Position numbers and translations under genes: made by a program
Shown: positions 1-8,165 of the stretch, piece after piece
How the letters are laid out: each line of letters starts with the position of its first letter
How positions within the stretch are numbered: the first letter of the stretch is position 1
From: Thaumarchaeota archaeon CSP1-1
GTDB lineage: Archaea; Thermoproteota; Nitrososphaeria; Nitrososphaerales; Nitrosopumilaceae
DNA length: 64,000 bases
NCBI GenBank assembly: GCA_001443365.1
Contig: LDXL01000006.1
Location: 119,387 to 183,386 of the forward strand
Direction of reading: 5' to 3'
The notes under the pieces: generated by a model
Databases searched by the model: none
What the model was told of the DNA's origin: nothing
What the model saw: the letters and a program-made list of their open reading frames with translations, nothing else

Positions 1-203
1 TTAGCTTTAACGAACTTCCAAATCCTTTTTGTCATTTCACTTGGGGTGATATACCCTTTACCAAAAACTTCTTCAACAGTTTCTGTTCTACCTGAAAAAC
101 TGATTGCATATCCACCAAAAGGCTGTTTCTTTCCTTTAGATTTTGATTTGGGTTTTGCTTTTCTGCTTATAGTTCTCTTTTTTGATTTTCTTTTTGTTGC
201 CAA
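1..203 (-). CDS. Basic-tailed small protein, 3' end beyond window
   Basis: This minus-strand frame runs off the left edge; 67 codons are visible. It starts at a TTG (201-203), because an in-frame TAG lies at 210-212 and no ATG is available. The first 27 or so residues are very rich in Lys, Arg and Ser (begins MATKRKSKKRTISRK), which suggests a nucleic-acid-binding tail. After this come FGGYAISFSGRTETVEEVFG and ITPSEMTKRIWKFVKA. The last stretch faintly resembles the first helix of SWIB/MDM2 domains, but too little is visible to claim it. Function unknown; a chromatin- or RNA-associated role is only an inference from the charge. Confidence 0.6.
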   Translation of the reverse strand, partial: MATKRKSKKRTISRKAKPKSKSKGKKQPFGGYAISFSGRTETVEEVFGKGYITPSEMTKRIWKFVKA

Positions 204-429
204 ATTCTTCTATGGTCAAATGTAATTGGGGGATTATAATATTTGCGAATGATAGTAGTCACAAATTACCTTTTTTAGGTTCTTAGGCCAAAAATTGATG
301 AATTAAAAAAGATTCCATTACCCACCTTCAACTAATCAAATTTGAATTAAGAGATTTTTTGAAATAGAAAATCTTGTGTAAATAGAATTTAATTTTAGCC
401 TTAAATAAAAGTCAAATGTTCTTTGAATC

Positions 430-582
430 GTGAATTGCAGAAGGTGTCACCATACGGACCAAGCTCATCAACAGTCTAATGAGAGTACTTCTCTTCTAAA
501 ATTAGGAAATTGCCAAATTCCAGATTGTACTTGTAAGCAATATCTTGATATCATAAAAGAGATTGATGAGGAATTGTTGTAA
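430..582 (+). CDS. Cys-rich 50-residue protein (putative zinc binder)
   Basis: A short frame with a GTG start encodes 50 residues beginning MNCRRCHHTDQAHQ and ending CKQYLDIIKEIDEELL. It carries CxxCHH near the N-terminus and a CxxxxCxC cluster near residues 30-37, enough ligands for one or two zinc ions. The C-terminus is an acidic amphipathic helix. It lies in an otherwise empty stretch 39 bases before the next small + gene. The Cys/His spacing makes it look real despite its size. I do not recognise a named family; function unknown. Confidence 0.55.
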   Translation: MNCRRCHHTDQAHQQSNESTSLLKLGNCQIPDCTCKQYLDIIKEIDEELL

Positions 583-621
583 GAAAATAGTTCATATAAC
601 AAACCAAATGAAATTATCTAC

Positions 622-855
622 ATGAAAAAACATTTTCCTCCAGACGAAATGAGAAAGGATCTCGATAATCTTTTAGCAAAAATTAATGCGTTAGAGGTTT
701 CTGCACCAGATGACTACCAAAAAGGGATTGTTAAAGTTCTACGGGTTTTAGTGGAAGGGCAAATTCATTCTATAAATGAGTTTGAACACTTGAAAAAAGC
801 AATAGATCTTGTCACGCTTCAGCTTTTTGACACACAGAATAAAATTAATTCATGA
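622..855 (+). CDS. Small helical protein of unknown function
   Basis: The 77-residue product is hydrophilic and predicted mostly helical, with heptad-like leucine spacing (DLDNLLAKINALEV, then VLRVLVEGQIHSINEFEHLKK). There is no signal peptide, membrane segment or metal site. It follows the Cys-rich mini-gene by 39 bases and could share its transcript. Its last six bases overlap the end of a convergent zinc-ribbon gene. I do not recognise the family; a small dimeric or partner-binding protein is possible but not shown. Confidence 0.6.
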   Translation: MKKHFPPDEMRKDLDNLLAKINALEVSAPDDYQKGIVKVLRVLVEGQIHSINEFEHLKKAIDLVTLQLFDTQNKINS

Positions 856-960
856 TTTTATGGTTGTATCACTCAAACCACACCCAACACATTTCATTAA
901 AATTGAATTTTTTAATTCTTTTTCTTTTTTCATTTCAGAGCCACAGCAGGGACATTTCAT
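850..960 (-). CDS. 36-residue zinc-ribbon protein
   Basis: The minus strand encodes a complete 36-residue zinc ribbon: start MKCPCCGSEMKKEKE, a short linker, then LMKCVGCGLSDTT. The two CxxC knuckles (residues 3-6 and 25-28) are about 20 residues apart, which is classic for a single rubredoxin-like zinc ribbon. The gene overlaps the convergent upstream gene by six bases. Such minimal ribbons often bind nucleic acid or act as protein adaptors, but no specific role can be assigned. Confidence 0.6.
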   Translation of the reverse strand: MKCPCCGSEMKKEKELKNSILMKCVGCGLSDTTIKS

Positions 961-996
961 AAATTATCTTAAAGTTTTAGATTGAAATATCATTAT

Positions 997-1323
997 TTAA
1001 TCTTCCACATTACAAATTGGTTTGTATTGTTCTAAAGCTTTGTTTACAATTCTGTTTCTTTCTTTTTCTTCTGAACCTGCCATTGGGTAAATTGAAAGGT
1101 AAAGATTATCCTCAGAGCCAGTATGTGTGAGCCAGCATTTGAATTTCTTATTTTTTGTAAAAAAATCAGTTTCATTTGTTTTTTCTAATTGATCAATGTA
1201 AATTATGTTAAAGATGTCTTTGTTGCGCGCCAGTATTACAAAGACCACTTCGCTCATAGGAGGCCCCCATTCAGCTAGTTTTATTGGTCCTAAAAACTCA
1301 TAGTGAAGAATTTGAATTGTCAT
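997..1323 (-). CDS. Conserved-looking hypothetical protein
   Basis: The 108-residue product has alternating hydrophobic strands (EVVFVILARN, IFNIIYIDQL, LYLSIYPM) and one short helix near the C-terminus. It ends with two cysteines spread over the protein (FKCWL and PICNV). It has no signal peptide or membrane segment, so it is likely cytoplasmic. It starts at an ATG (1321-1323). I recall similar proteins starting LHYEFLGPIKL in other Nitrosopumilus genomes, but no function is known to me. It stands alone, divergent from the pilin-like gene at 1462. Confidence 0.65.
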   Translation of the reverse strand: MTIQILHYEFLGPIKLAEWGPPMSEVVFVILARNKDIFNIIYIDQLEKTNETDFFTKNKKFKCWLTHTGSEDNLYLSIYPMAGSEEKERNRIVNKALEQYKPICNVED

Positions 1324-1403
1324 ATTGATTGTAATTGAATCAATCTTTTCTTTTTTATGCTAGATCAAGGCTTTTTTAGCCCTATTTTGGTAGACCATGT
1401 TGC

Positions 1404-1418
1404 TGTGCATAATGCACA
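1404..1418. promoter_or_regulatory. Perfect 15-base palindrome before the pilin-like gene
   Basis: TGTGCAT-A-ATGCACA is a perfect inverted repeat with a one-base centre. It ends 43 bases before the ATG at 1462 and runs straight into an AT-rich TATA-like stretch (ataaaa). A related TGTGC-N8-GCACA element lies at 9676-9693 in front of the secretion ATPase gene, in nearly the same position relative to its start. The placement suggests an operator for a dimeric regulator; this is inference. Confidence 0.5.
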
Positions 1419-1461
1419 TAAAACCGGTTAACAACCAACCTGAGATACCCTATATCAACAA

Positions 1462-2091
1462 ATGAAAACAACTACCCAAAAACAAAAAGAACTGAGAACC
1501 AGTCACAAAGCAGTTGCTCCAATTATAGCAACTCTTCTATTGGTTGCAATCGCAGTTGTGGGAGGCACAATTATCTTTGTATTTGCACAAGGATTCTTTA
1601 GCTCTTCACAAATCAGTGGAACACCACAAATCGAATCAGTACAGATCTTAGGTTACGATTCAAGAGCAGTGACAGTCCTTCAAGCACATGATGGAAATCT
1701 AATGCTTGCTGGCTCTGCTGGAGATGTAGATGCAAACAAAGAGCAAGGCGAAAGAGTAGCCATATATCTTACCAACAACAGTGTACAAAAAATTGTACTT
1801 GGTGCGATAAGTTTCGGAGGATATACCTACCAATACATTGATGCATCAGCTACAGGCTTAGGTTCTTACCTTAGTGCAAACGTTCCTCAAGGCAACTATA
1901 CAGTCTTGATTTCAACTCCAGATACACTGTTGGGTCAAGGTGCAGGCGAATTAGCCCCAGGTCAAACTGCAACTGTAGTACTGGATCTTGATAGCGACCT
2001 AAGAATAGGACGTTCTTCACAGTTCAAACTAACAACTTCTAACGGTAATGTGTTTGTAGGAACAGTTTCCGTTGGTCAACAAAGTGGTTAA
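1462..2091 (+). CDS. Type IV pilin-like protein (class III signal peptide)
   Basis: The N-terminus has a short charged leader followed by KAVAPIIATLLLVAIAVVGG, a long hydrophobic helix (about residues 18-43). This is the archaeal pilin/archaellin-like pattern, with processing by a prepilin peptidase expected after K16 or A17. The remaining 165 residues are a beta-rich, Ser/Thr/Gly-rich globular domain with no cysteine, suited to an extracellular fibre. It would be inserted in the membrane and assembled by the ATPase and TadC-like proteins encoded at 9731-13247. An inverted repeat and TATA-like sequence lie upstream. Whether it is the major subunit is not shown, though its separate promoter would fit that. 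Confidence 0.8.
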   Translation: MKTTTQKQKELRTSHKAVAPIIATLLLVAIAVVGGTIIFVFAQGFFSSSQISGTPQIESVQILGYDSRAVTVLQAHDGNLMLAGSAGDVDANKEQGERVAIYLTNNSVQKIVLGAISFGGYTYQYIDASATGLGSYLSANVPQGNYTVLISTPDTLLGQGAGELAPGQTATVVLDLDSDLRIGRSSQFKLTTSNGNVFVGTVSVGQQSG

Positions 2092-2133
2092 CCCCACTCC
2101 CCTTTTTTCCTTTTTATGGAGGTATGCTAAAAA

Positions 2134-4443
2134 ATGAAAATCAACTCCCTAGCCATTTTGTTTTTGATTGTAATATTACTACCAGCAAATATTGTGCCAG
2201 CATTTTCACAAACTAGTTCAAATAATTTTGAAAATTTTCTAGTAGAATTATCACTTTCACCATCACATGTAGATGAACATAGTTCTACACATTCGGTTGG
2301 ATATGTGAATTTGGTAAGCAAAAATGGTTTGGCTATCAAAGCTCCTCAAGATATTGCAGTAGGATTAGAATCAGATGATCCTTCAATAGTTTCTGTACCA
2401 ACTTCAGTTATAATTCCTAAAGGCCACAACTTTGCAGTTTTTGATATACAAACTGGAGATAAAGATGGAGAAACTACTATTTCTACAATATTTAATGATA
2501 AAATAGATTTTAAAAACTTCAAGGTTGGTGGTGCTGATGATTCAATGCCAGATGGCATTAGTCTTAAAATAAATTTTCCAACTAATAACATGCATGTAAA
2601 CTCTGAGATGCCGTTCTCAGTGTACTTGCAAACATCTGATGGTGATATTATCAGAGCCCCATACGATATTGAAATTGAGCTCAATTATGAAAAATCACTT
2701 CTTCATACTAGTACAGAGAAGATGATAATAAAAAAGGGAACCTATTATGCGTGGGGAATCATAAATACATACGAGGAAGTTGGCAATGGATTTCTTAGAG
2801 CATCTTTTGATCGTTTGGGAATAGATACGTCTGAAAATATTGAAATTACTTCTTCATTACCTGTTGCACTTGCAATAAACGTATTTCCTAAACAAATATC
2901 TGCTGATGTTAACAGAAATATTGATGTTTTTGTGAGTTTGGTTGATTCAGATGGCCTTCCTGCTGTAACTCCAGTGGATGTTACATTAGAGTTATTCTCA
3001 GATGAGGATGTTGTTGGAAGAAAATTAGATGATAGGATGAAGGATACAGATGTTGTAATAAAAACAGGTGAATTTGGTTATTACTTTAGAGAACAAATGA
3101 ATCTTGCTGGTTTTGAAGGACGCGAAATAATGATAGGTGTTAGTGCTAAAGATTTAGGAATCGCAACTGAACAATTTGAAGCTGTACAATCACTAAACAT
3201 TGATAATCCCTTGGCAGAAAACCATACTCTAAGTCTTTTTGTCCTTCCACAAATCCCAAGCAAAACAACTTCAATTTTGGTTTATCAAATTATGGCAAAA
3301 GGAAGTGATGAAGGCTGTGAAGAACAAGTAAATGAGGAAGGTGAGACTGTATGTATAGAAGTAAAAAGCGATGAAGAGAAACATCCAATCGAAGCACTTG
3401 GGGATGGGGAATTATATCCAGTACAAGCCAATGAAAATTTTGCGTCTGATGGTTTAGTAGATAAAATAAACATTATCTCAGGGGATAGCTCCATAATCAA
3501 TGTAGAAGAATCTGGTAATATTGAAAGCTCGTATTCGTATGGAACAGCCGTAATATCGAGTGGTCAAAAAAATGGGGAAGTTACTCTTGCTGCAACAGTA
3601 AAGGGGATAGGGGCTGGAACAATAACGTCGGAGGTAATTGATGTATTCAAGCATACTGATACAAAGATTTTTTCCCCTACTGGTCCTGATAATATAGTGG
3701 TAGACAAAAATGGATATTTTGATTTATTTTTAATTGCTCTTGATGGAAAATCAAGACCAAAAATTTTAGAAAAAGATACCAAATACATTTTAAATCCAGT
3801 AAATGATGTTTTAGAAATTAAAAAGAATCATTCCTTTGCAAGTGCAAATTTCCTTAGTGATTCCTTTAATGTAATAGAAGGCACGCCCATTACGGTAACT
3901 GCAGTTCCTATAGGGGTTGAAGCAGAATTGAACCTAGAGGCATCAACTAGCTTTGCTAGCCAGATTTCATCCAGCATAGAAATTGAGCTTCCATTTAAGA
4001 ATCTGGATGCCAATAGCCAGGTTCCATATAATGGCATAGTACAGCTTAGAGATCTATTAGGAAATCCTAGTAGTGCTACAAAGGATGTTAGAATTAATCT
4101 TAATTTGGATGGAGCAAAAATTGTAAATATTCCTGAATATGTAACAATTTCTCAAGGAAATTCATATGCAACATTTCCAATTTCTTCTAACGGGGAAAAC
4201 GGAGATGCCACTATTGGTGCTAACATAAAAGGGGTACTAGGCTCTCAAACAAAAATCAGCACTGTCTCAAATGAACCTAAATTAAAGATCTTTGCAGATG
4301 GCATAACTGCTCCTCTTAATATTGGCGAACCTACAAAATTAAAAATTTTTATTGATGATGAAAATGCCGAGTCAGTGGCTGGGGCAATAATAAAATTTGT
4401 CACAACACCTGGCGTTACAGTATCACCTACAAATACGAACTGA
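2134..4443 (+). CDS. Large secreted Ig-like surface protein, C-terminal frame broken
   Basis: This frame encodes 769 residues. It has a signal peptide (about 1-25, ending AFSQ) and then many beta-sandwich-like repeats with recurring patterns such as GEVTLAATVKG, GDATIGANIKG and ASANF, typical of bacterial/archaeal Ig-like adhesin or S-layer-associated proteins. One acidic insert near residues 390-415 holds two cysteines. It follows the pilin-like gene by 42 bases, so it is probably co-transcribed. The frame stops at 4441-4443 inside a recognisable Ig-like strand. The missing membrane anchor continues in another frame (4397-4726). Removing the single G at 4437 restores one 863-residue-class protein reading TNTTDETG across the join. 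Confidence 0.75.
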   Translation: MKINSLAILFLIVILLPANIVPAFSQTSSNNFENFLVELSLSPSHVDEHSSTHSVGYVNLVSKNGLAIKAPQDIAVGLESDDPSIVSVPTSVIIPKGHNFAVFDIQTGDKDGETTISTIFNDKIDFKNFKVGGADDSMPDGISLKINFPTNNMHVNSEMPFSVYLQTSDGDIIRAPYDIEIELNYEKSLLHTSTEKMIIKKGTYYAWGIINTYEEVGNGFLRASFDRLGIDTSENIEITSSLPVALAINVFPKQISADVNRNIDVFVSLVDSDGLPAVTPVDVTLELFSDEDVVGRKLDDRMKDTDVVIKTGEFGYYFREQMNLAGFEGREIMIGVSAKDLGIATEQFEAVQSLNIDNPLAENHTLSLFVLPQIPSKTTSILVYQIMAKGSDEGCEEQVNEEGETVCIEVKSDEEKHPIEALGDGELYPVQANENFASDGLVDKINIISGDSSIINVEESGNIESSYSYGTAVISSGQKNGEVTLAATVKGIGAGTITSEVIDVFKHTDTKIFSPTGPDNIVVDKNGYFDLFLIALDGKSRPKILEKDTKYILNPVNDVLEIKKNHSFASANFLSDSFNVIEGTPITVTAVPIGVEAELNLEASTSFASQISSSIEIELPFKNLDANSQVPYNGIVQLRDLLGNPSSATKDVRINLNLDGAKIVNIPEYVTISQGNSYATFPISSNGENGDATIGANIKGVLGSQTKISTVSNEPKLKIFADGITAPLNIGEPTKLKIFIDDENAESVAGAIIKFVTTPGVTVSPTNTN

Positions 4444-4726
4444 TGAAACTGGCATGGCTAATGTTGACATAACAGCAAATGAAGGAGAATTAGTTTCAAT
4501 AGAAATACTTGCAAGCGCATCAGGGTATTCTGATGGCAAGGAAAGCTTTGACTATACAGTAGCTGGTTCTTCTGGTAATTCTTTGGCACTTGGTCTTCCT
4601 GAATGGGTAGTTTATGTTGGAGTTGCAGCTGTAATTGGCATTGGGGTAGTTTTACTAGTCTTCCTTCGAAAACCTAAACCAGAAATCGATGAAGAGGAAG
4701 ACTATGAATATGAAGACGAAATTTAA
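4397..4726 (+). pseudogene. Out-of-frame C-terminus of the Ig-like protein (membrane anchor)
   Basis: This frame is a fragment, not an independent gene: its first 14 residues or so are out-of-frame sequence of the upstream gene. From about 4439 it reads TDETGMANVDITANEGE, the natural continuation of the last Ig-like domain. It then has a transmembrane helix (WVVYVGVAAVIGIGVVLLVFL) and an acidic cytoplasmic tail (EIDEEEDYEYEDEI). Together with 2134-4443 it would make a C-terminally anchored surface protein. The break may be a real mutation, a sequencing error or, less likely, recoding. Confidence 0.7.
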
Positions 4727-4785
4727 CCAAAGTCATAAGAATATTTATTTCAAAGAAAAAGGACTTTGTGGATTTAAGTTTTTGA

Positions 4786-5094
4786 TTAACTAGTGCCATT
4801 AACACTTGTTGTGTTCTTTAATTCAGAATGCAAGGTACTATTTTCTACGATAACTTTGTTTTTCAAGTCTTCCACAGTATCTCCTACAAACTTCCTAAAT
4901 TCCTGGGCAACATAACTATTTTTTAATTTTCCTGAGGTGTTTTGACTTAATTCACCAAATTGTTCAAAAGTAATTGTTGCATTTTCCTCGGCAGCTTTTT
5001 TTTCAACTCCTGATGCAATAAAAAATGAAACTATAACACCAAATGAAATCAGAATGAGTCCAGCGCCAAGTCCTGAGATATATTTTTCATTCAT
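4786..5094 (-). CDS. Small anchored surface protein with many N-glycosylation sequons
   Basis: The 102-residue product has one N-terminal transmembrane helix (about residues 7-29) and a hydrophilic, probably outward-facing domain. Five Asn-X-Ser/Thr sequons occur in this short domain (NAT, NTS, NST, NTT, NGT), suggesting a heavily N-glycosylated protein. It is the last gene of the minus-strand pilin operon, 23 bases after the 602-residue pilin-like gene. The N-terminus lacks the usual K-[GA]-[IV]-[SA] prepilin pattern, so it is more likely a plain membrane protein. Function unknown; a pilus accessory protein is inferred from position. Confidence 0.6.
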   Translation of the reverse strand: MNEKYISGLGAGLILISFGVIVSFFIASGVEKKAAEENATITFEQFGELSQNTSGKLKNSYVAQEFRKFVGDTVEDLKNKVIVENSTLHSELKNTTSVNGTS

Positions 5095-5117
5095 TCAAAT
5101 CCTTTATTCTAGCAAAT

Positions 5118-6926
5118 TTATGGGCATGCACCAGAAGGAAGAACCTGCAAAACAATTTCACCAATAGGACCGAGTGGTCTATTATTATTTGTGATACCAT
5201 TTGCCAGCACATGCATCACATACATTTTTTCACAACTTACTGTTGGTGCAATTGCATTAAATTGTATTGTTTTTGCACCTGAGAGAAGATCTGCACTAAG
5301 CACTCCGACTATTTGTGATGAGCTATCAGGAAATGTGTTCACAGTTGGCGGATTATTAAAACCATTATAACAAAGAGGGCAGAGGGGTTGAATTACCTGC
5401 CAATCCTTTGGAATGTTAATTATTAATTGAGTGCCTGCTTTAATCGATTCTGAGGCAGTATTGAGCTCCGCAATATTGATGTTAAATGTTTGAGTGCTAC
5501 CAGAGGGTATACCTAATCTACTTCCTTTCATATCCCCAAGAGCTGTTGATTCTGGAACGGTTGAGAGATATACATTAACAAGCGGTGATGTATCATCATC
5601 CATGGAAGTAGTCCACTTTGATTCTCCAAATGCACCCAATGTAGTGAAAATTGCAGTATGTAACACTACAGAGTCTAAACCTTCGGTAGGTCCTACAATT
5701 ACGCCTGGTTTTATCGTTACAAGGAATGTATATGCAGATCTAGGAGGAATGGCTTGTACATCATAAGGAGCAGTGGTATCATACCATACCAATTGGTTTT
5801 GATTTGGACAATCCCAATGGTCTGTTGCTGGTGCAATATTGGTGTGAACACAGCCGCTATCCAGGATTTTTTGATTATCATTTGCTCCTGCAAAAAGTAT
5901 TGACACTGTAATTTTACTTACATACATTGTTGCATCAGTAGGATTTGCAACTGTTATTCCCCACAGTGCTTGCTGATCGGCATCTCCGAAATTGTTAGGA
6001 ATTATCATAAATATGTCAGGTCTTGCGAAAAGCTCATCTCTGATAACAATCTCTTCACCGCTTCCACCTTGTGGATCCCTGACAATTATCTTATCAGAAG
6101 CCATATTACTTGTAACCGCAAATCCAGTAACTGATTCAGTACCTGTAGCAAAGTTTGAAAATTTCACCTTAATACCAACAGTAGCTGTAGCTTTTAGAGT
6201 AGTATGCCATGAAAAAATGGTAGACTCTGAAGGATTCAGATCTATAGGACTAATAGAAACTGCTTCTACATTACTTACCAAAATGTGTGGTGGAAGAGCG
6301 TCATCCAAAAGTAGATTGTCAGGGGCAACTCCCGAAATCATTGTAGGACCAACATTTGTAACACGTAGTGCAATTGTCGCATTTTCACCCTGACGAACAT
6401 CTGGAGGTATTGCAAACATCTCTGCTAAGAGATAGTTATTCCCTCCTACCTTTAGCTCAGATTTTTCTATGGTTCCAAGTGTTGAAACTACTTTAATGTC
6501 ATAATCATTAGGAAGCATATACAGAGGTTGGTGTTCAAGTATTGAGGAACCATAACCAGCAGGAATAAAAGCATCACTATAATCTACTTCAATTTTTTTA
6601 GTTGGCTGATTTGCTTCACTCTTATTTATAATCCAAATATTTGAAATTTCAACTGGATTAGGTCCCTGATTTTTAACATGAATTCCTAGTTGGTTATTAT
6701 TAGTTTCATCAGTTGCAACAGCTATGGCAAATTGTTCTTGTGTTTTATCAATTAATGAATCTGATATAGTACGCTGTGCATCTATAGTATCTGATTGTAC
6801 ATCCATTGCAACAAAAAATGCTGAAAAACCAGCTGTAAGTAACACCAAAAAGATAATGCCTCCAACTATTGTGGATATTCCTCTTTTTTTGTTAAGTTTA
6901 CTATTGTTTGAAGAGAAATTTACCAT
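5118..6926 (-). CDS. Very large pilin-like surface protein
   Basis: The N-terminus reads KKRGISTIVGGIIFLVLLTAG, a class III signal peptide with likely cleavage after G16 and a hydrophobic helix at about 17-40. Unlike normal pilins (100-250 residues), it has a further 560 residues of beta-rich sequence. Segments such as NATIALRVTNVGPTMIS, LGIHVKNQGPNPVEIS and IPPRSAYTFLVTIKPGV resemble CARDB/alpha-mannosidase-like Ig folds. A CxxC near residue 520 (PLCPLCYN) and nearby cysteines may form disulfides. Its start overlaps the preceding pilin-like gene by seven bases, which points to translational coupling. It may be a tip adhesin or an S-layer-anchored partner of the pilus; this is inference. Confidence 0.75.
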   Translation of the reverse strand: MVNFSSNNSKLNKKRGISTIVGGIIFLVLLTAGFSAFFVAMDVQSDTIDAQRTISDSLIDKTQEQFAIAVATDETNNNQLGIHVKNQGPNPVEISNIWIINKSEANQPTKKIEVDYSDAFIPAGYGSSILEHQPLYMLPNDYDIKVVSTLGTIEKSELKVGGNNYLLAEMFAIPPDVRQGENATIALRVTNVGPTMISGVAPDNLLLDDALPPHILVSNVEAVSISPIDLNPSESTIFSWHTTLKATATVGIKVKFSNFATGTESVTGFAVTSNMASDKIIVRDPQGGSGEEIVIRDELFARPDIFMIIPNNFGDADQQALWGITVANPTDATMYVSKITVSILFAGANDNQKILDSGCVHTNIAPATDHWDCPNQNQLVWYDTTAPYDVQAIPPRSAYTFLVTIKPGVIVGPTEGLDSVVLHTAIFTTLGAFGESKWTTSMDDDTSPLVNVYLSTVPESTALGDMKGSRLGIPSGSTQTFNINIAELNTASESIKAGTQLIINIPKDWQVIQPLCPLCYNGFNNPPTVNTFPDSSSQIVGVLSADLLSGAKTIQFNAIAPTVSCEKMYVMHVLANGITNNNRPLGPIGEIVLQVLPSGACP

Positions 6927-7630
6927 TTTGCATCCCCACTTATAACGTTAAATTCGGCAGGCTGAGGACCGCCAAAATTAACAACTATTCGCATCGAATC
7001 CCACATTGCTATATCTTGTGGAATATCATGGCTCAGCTTAATTATTACTCGAACCTCTTCATCCCCAAGTACCTCGTTAGTTGGTTTTTGTATCTCAGGA
7101 TTTTGTTTTTCAGCAGTTGGAATTATGCTAAAGGTTCCTGCCAAAGGGTAAGTAGTACCAGGAATACCAGTTACTGAAGCATCAAAAAGAACATTTCCAG
7201 TATTCTCTCGCCAATTATGTTTAATGTTATTTATCGAAATACCTTGCAGAAAGATCGAATTAACATTCATGTTACGTAATTTGAGAACGATAAACTCTGT
7301 ACCACTAGCAGAAGGAATGTTATTAAAAGTGAGTAAAGTAACTGTACACTGTACGCTATCGCCTTGAGTACATAACATTTCATTAAAGTCATTTAACAAG
7401 GTAGGTATGCCGATTAAGGTATCAGAATTAGAATCACGAGTATCGTATCCAGTTAACTGGATTGAATCTGCACGAGCATCAGGGCCAGAAGGATTTTGAC
7501 TGACATCAAAAAATCCATCTCTAACGAAATTAGCAACTAAAACTGCCCCTGCAACTGTAATTGCTAGTATTAATAAAGTCCCAATTGTTTCAGCTACGGC
7601 TTTTCTTTTCCTAACTCTGTGAATATTCAT
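6920..7630 (-). CDS. Type IV pilin-like protein
   Basis: The protein (236 residues) starts MNIHRVRKRKAVAETIGTLL. The basic leader ends at K10/A11 and is followed by a hydrophobic helix to about residue 33, including the helix-breaking charged residue E14 that resembles the conserved Glu5 of bacterial type IV pilins. The rest is a beta-rich domain with two cysteines (LCTQGDSVQC), probably disulfide-bonded outside the cell. It overlaps the upstream gene by four bases and the downstream gene by seven, so all three pilin-like genes are translated together. Best reading: minor pilin of the type IV pilus-like machine. Confidence 0.75.
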   Translation of the reverse strand: MNIHRVRKRKAVAETIGTLLILAITVAGAVLVANFVRDGFFDVSQNPSGPDARADSIQLTGYDTRDSNSDTLIGIPTLLNDFNEMLCTQGDSVQCTVTLLTFNNIPSASGTEFIVLKLRNMNVNSIFLQGISINNIKHNWRENTGNVLFDASVTGIPGTTYPLAGTFSIIPTAEKQNPEIQKPTNEVLGDEEVRVIIKLSHDIPQDIAMWDSMRIVVNFGGPQPAEFNVISGDAKW

Positions 7631-8160
7631 GTATTATAGGGCCTCGCTACGGTATCAAAGAAGTTACCACGTGAAGTTATGATAGAAATTTTATATTCAT
7701 GAGCAGTTGGTGTGCTACCAACATTCCAACAGCATGCAGCTAGATCAGCGTCAATAGTTAATTCAGTACTATTTTTGATAGACAAAGTTTTTGGATTGAA
7801 TGTACTCAAAGAGTCAATTTTGTATAGAATATCTTGATTAGTCATATTGACCAAAGTAATACGATCTATGACCGTTTCAACTGAACCAATATTCAGTATA
7901 GAAATCTCTACCGCATTAGATGTGGGAACAAATCTGATATGTTCAAAAATAATATTTTCTTGAATACCATTATTGCGATATTCGACTCTGTTTGACATGC
8001 TATTGTTAAAGGAACTAATTTCAATAACACCATTCAAAAGTATGACAGAACCTATAGGAACAACAATAGCCAACATAAGCAAAGCCCCCATAATTTGACT
8101 AATTCCTCTTCGTTCCTTGAATGATGGAGTTTTGGTTTTTACAAATTTAAAAAATTGCAA
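7627..8160 (-). CDS. Type IV pilin-like protein (minor pilin)
   Basis: The 177-residue product has a basic leader ending ERRG (residue 19), then ISQIMGALLMLAIVVPIGS, a long hydrophobic helix. This is the same [KR]-[KR]-[GA] / [IV]-[SA]-x-[IT] pattern seen in the three other pilin-like proteins of the locus. The globular part is short and beta-rich, with a CC pair (AACCWNVG). It follows the TackOD1 gene by five bases and overlaps the next pilin-like gene by four. A minor pilin that primes assembly is a reasonable but untested role. Confidence 0.75.
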   Translation of the reverse strand: MQFFKFVKTKTPSFKERRGISQIMGALLMLAIVVPIGSVILLNGVIEISSFNNSMSNRVEYRNNGIQENIIFEHIRFVPTSNAVEISILNIGSVETVIDRITLVNMTNQDILYKIDSLSTFNPKTLSIKNSTELTIDADLAACCWNVGSTPTAHEYKISIITSRGNFFDTVARPYNT

Positions 8161-8165
8161 TTTGT

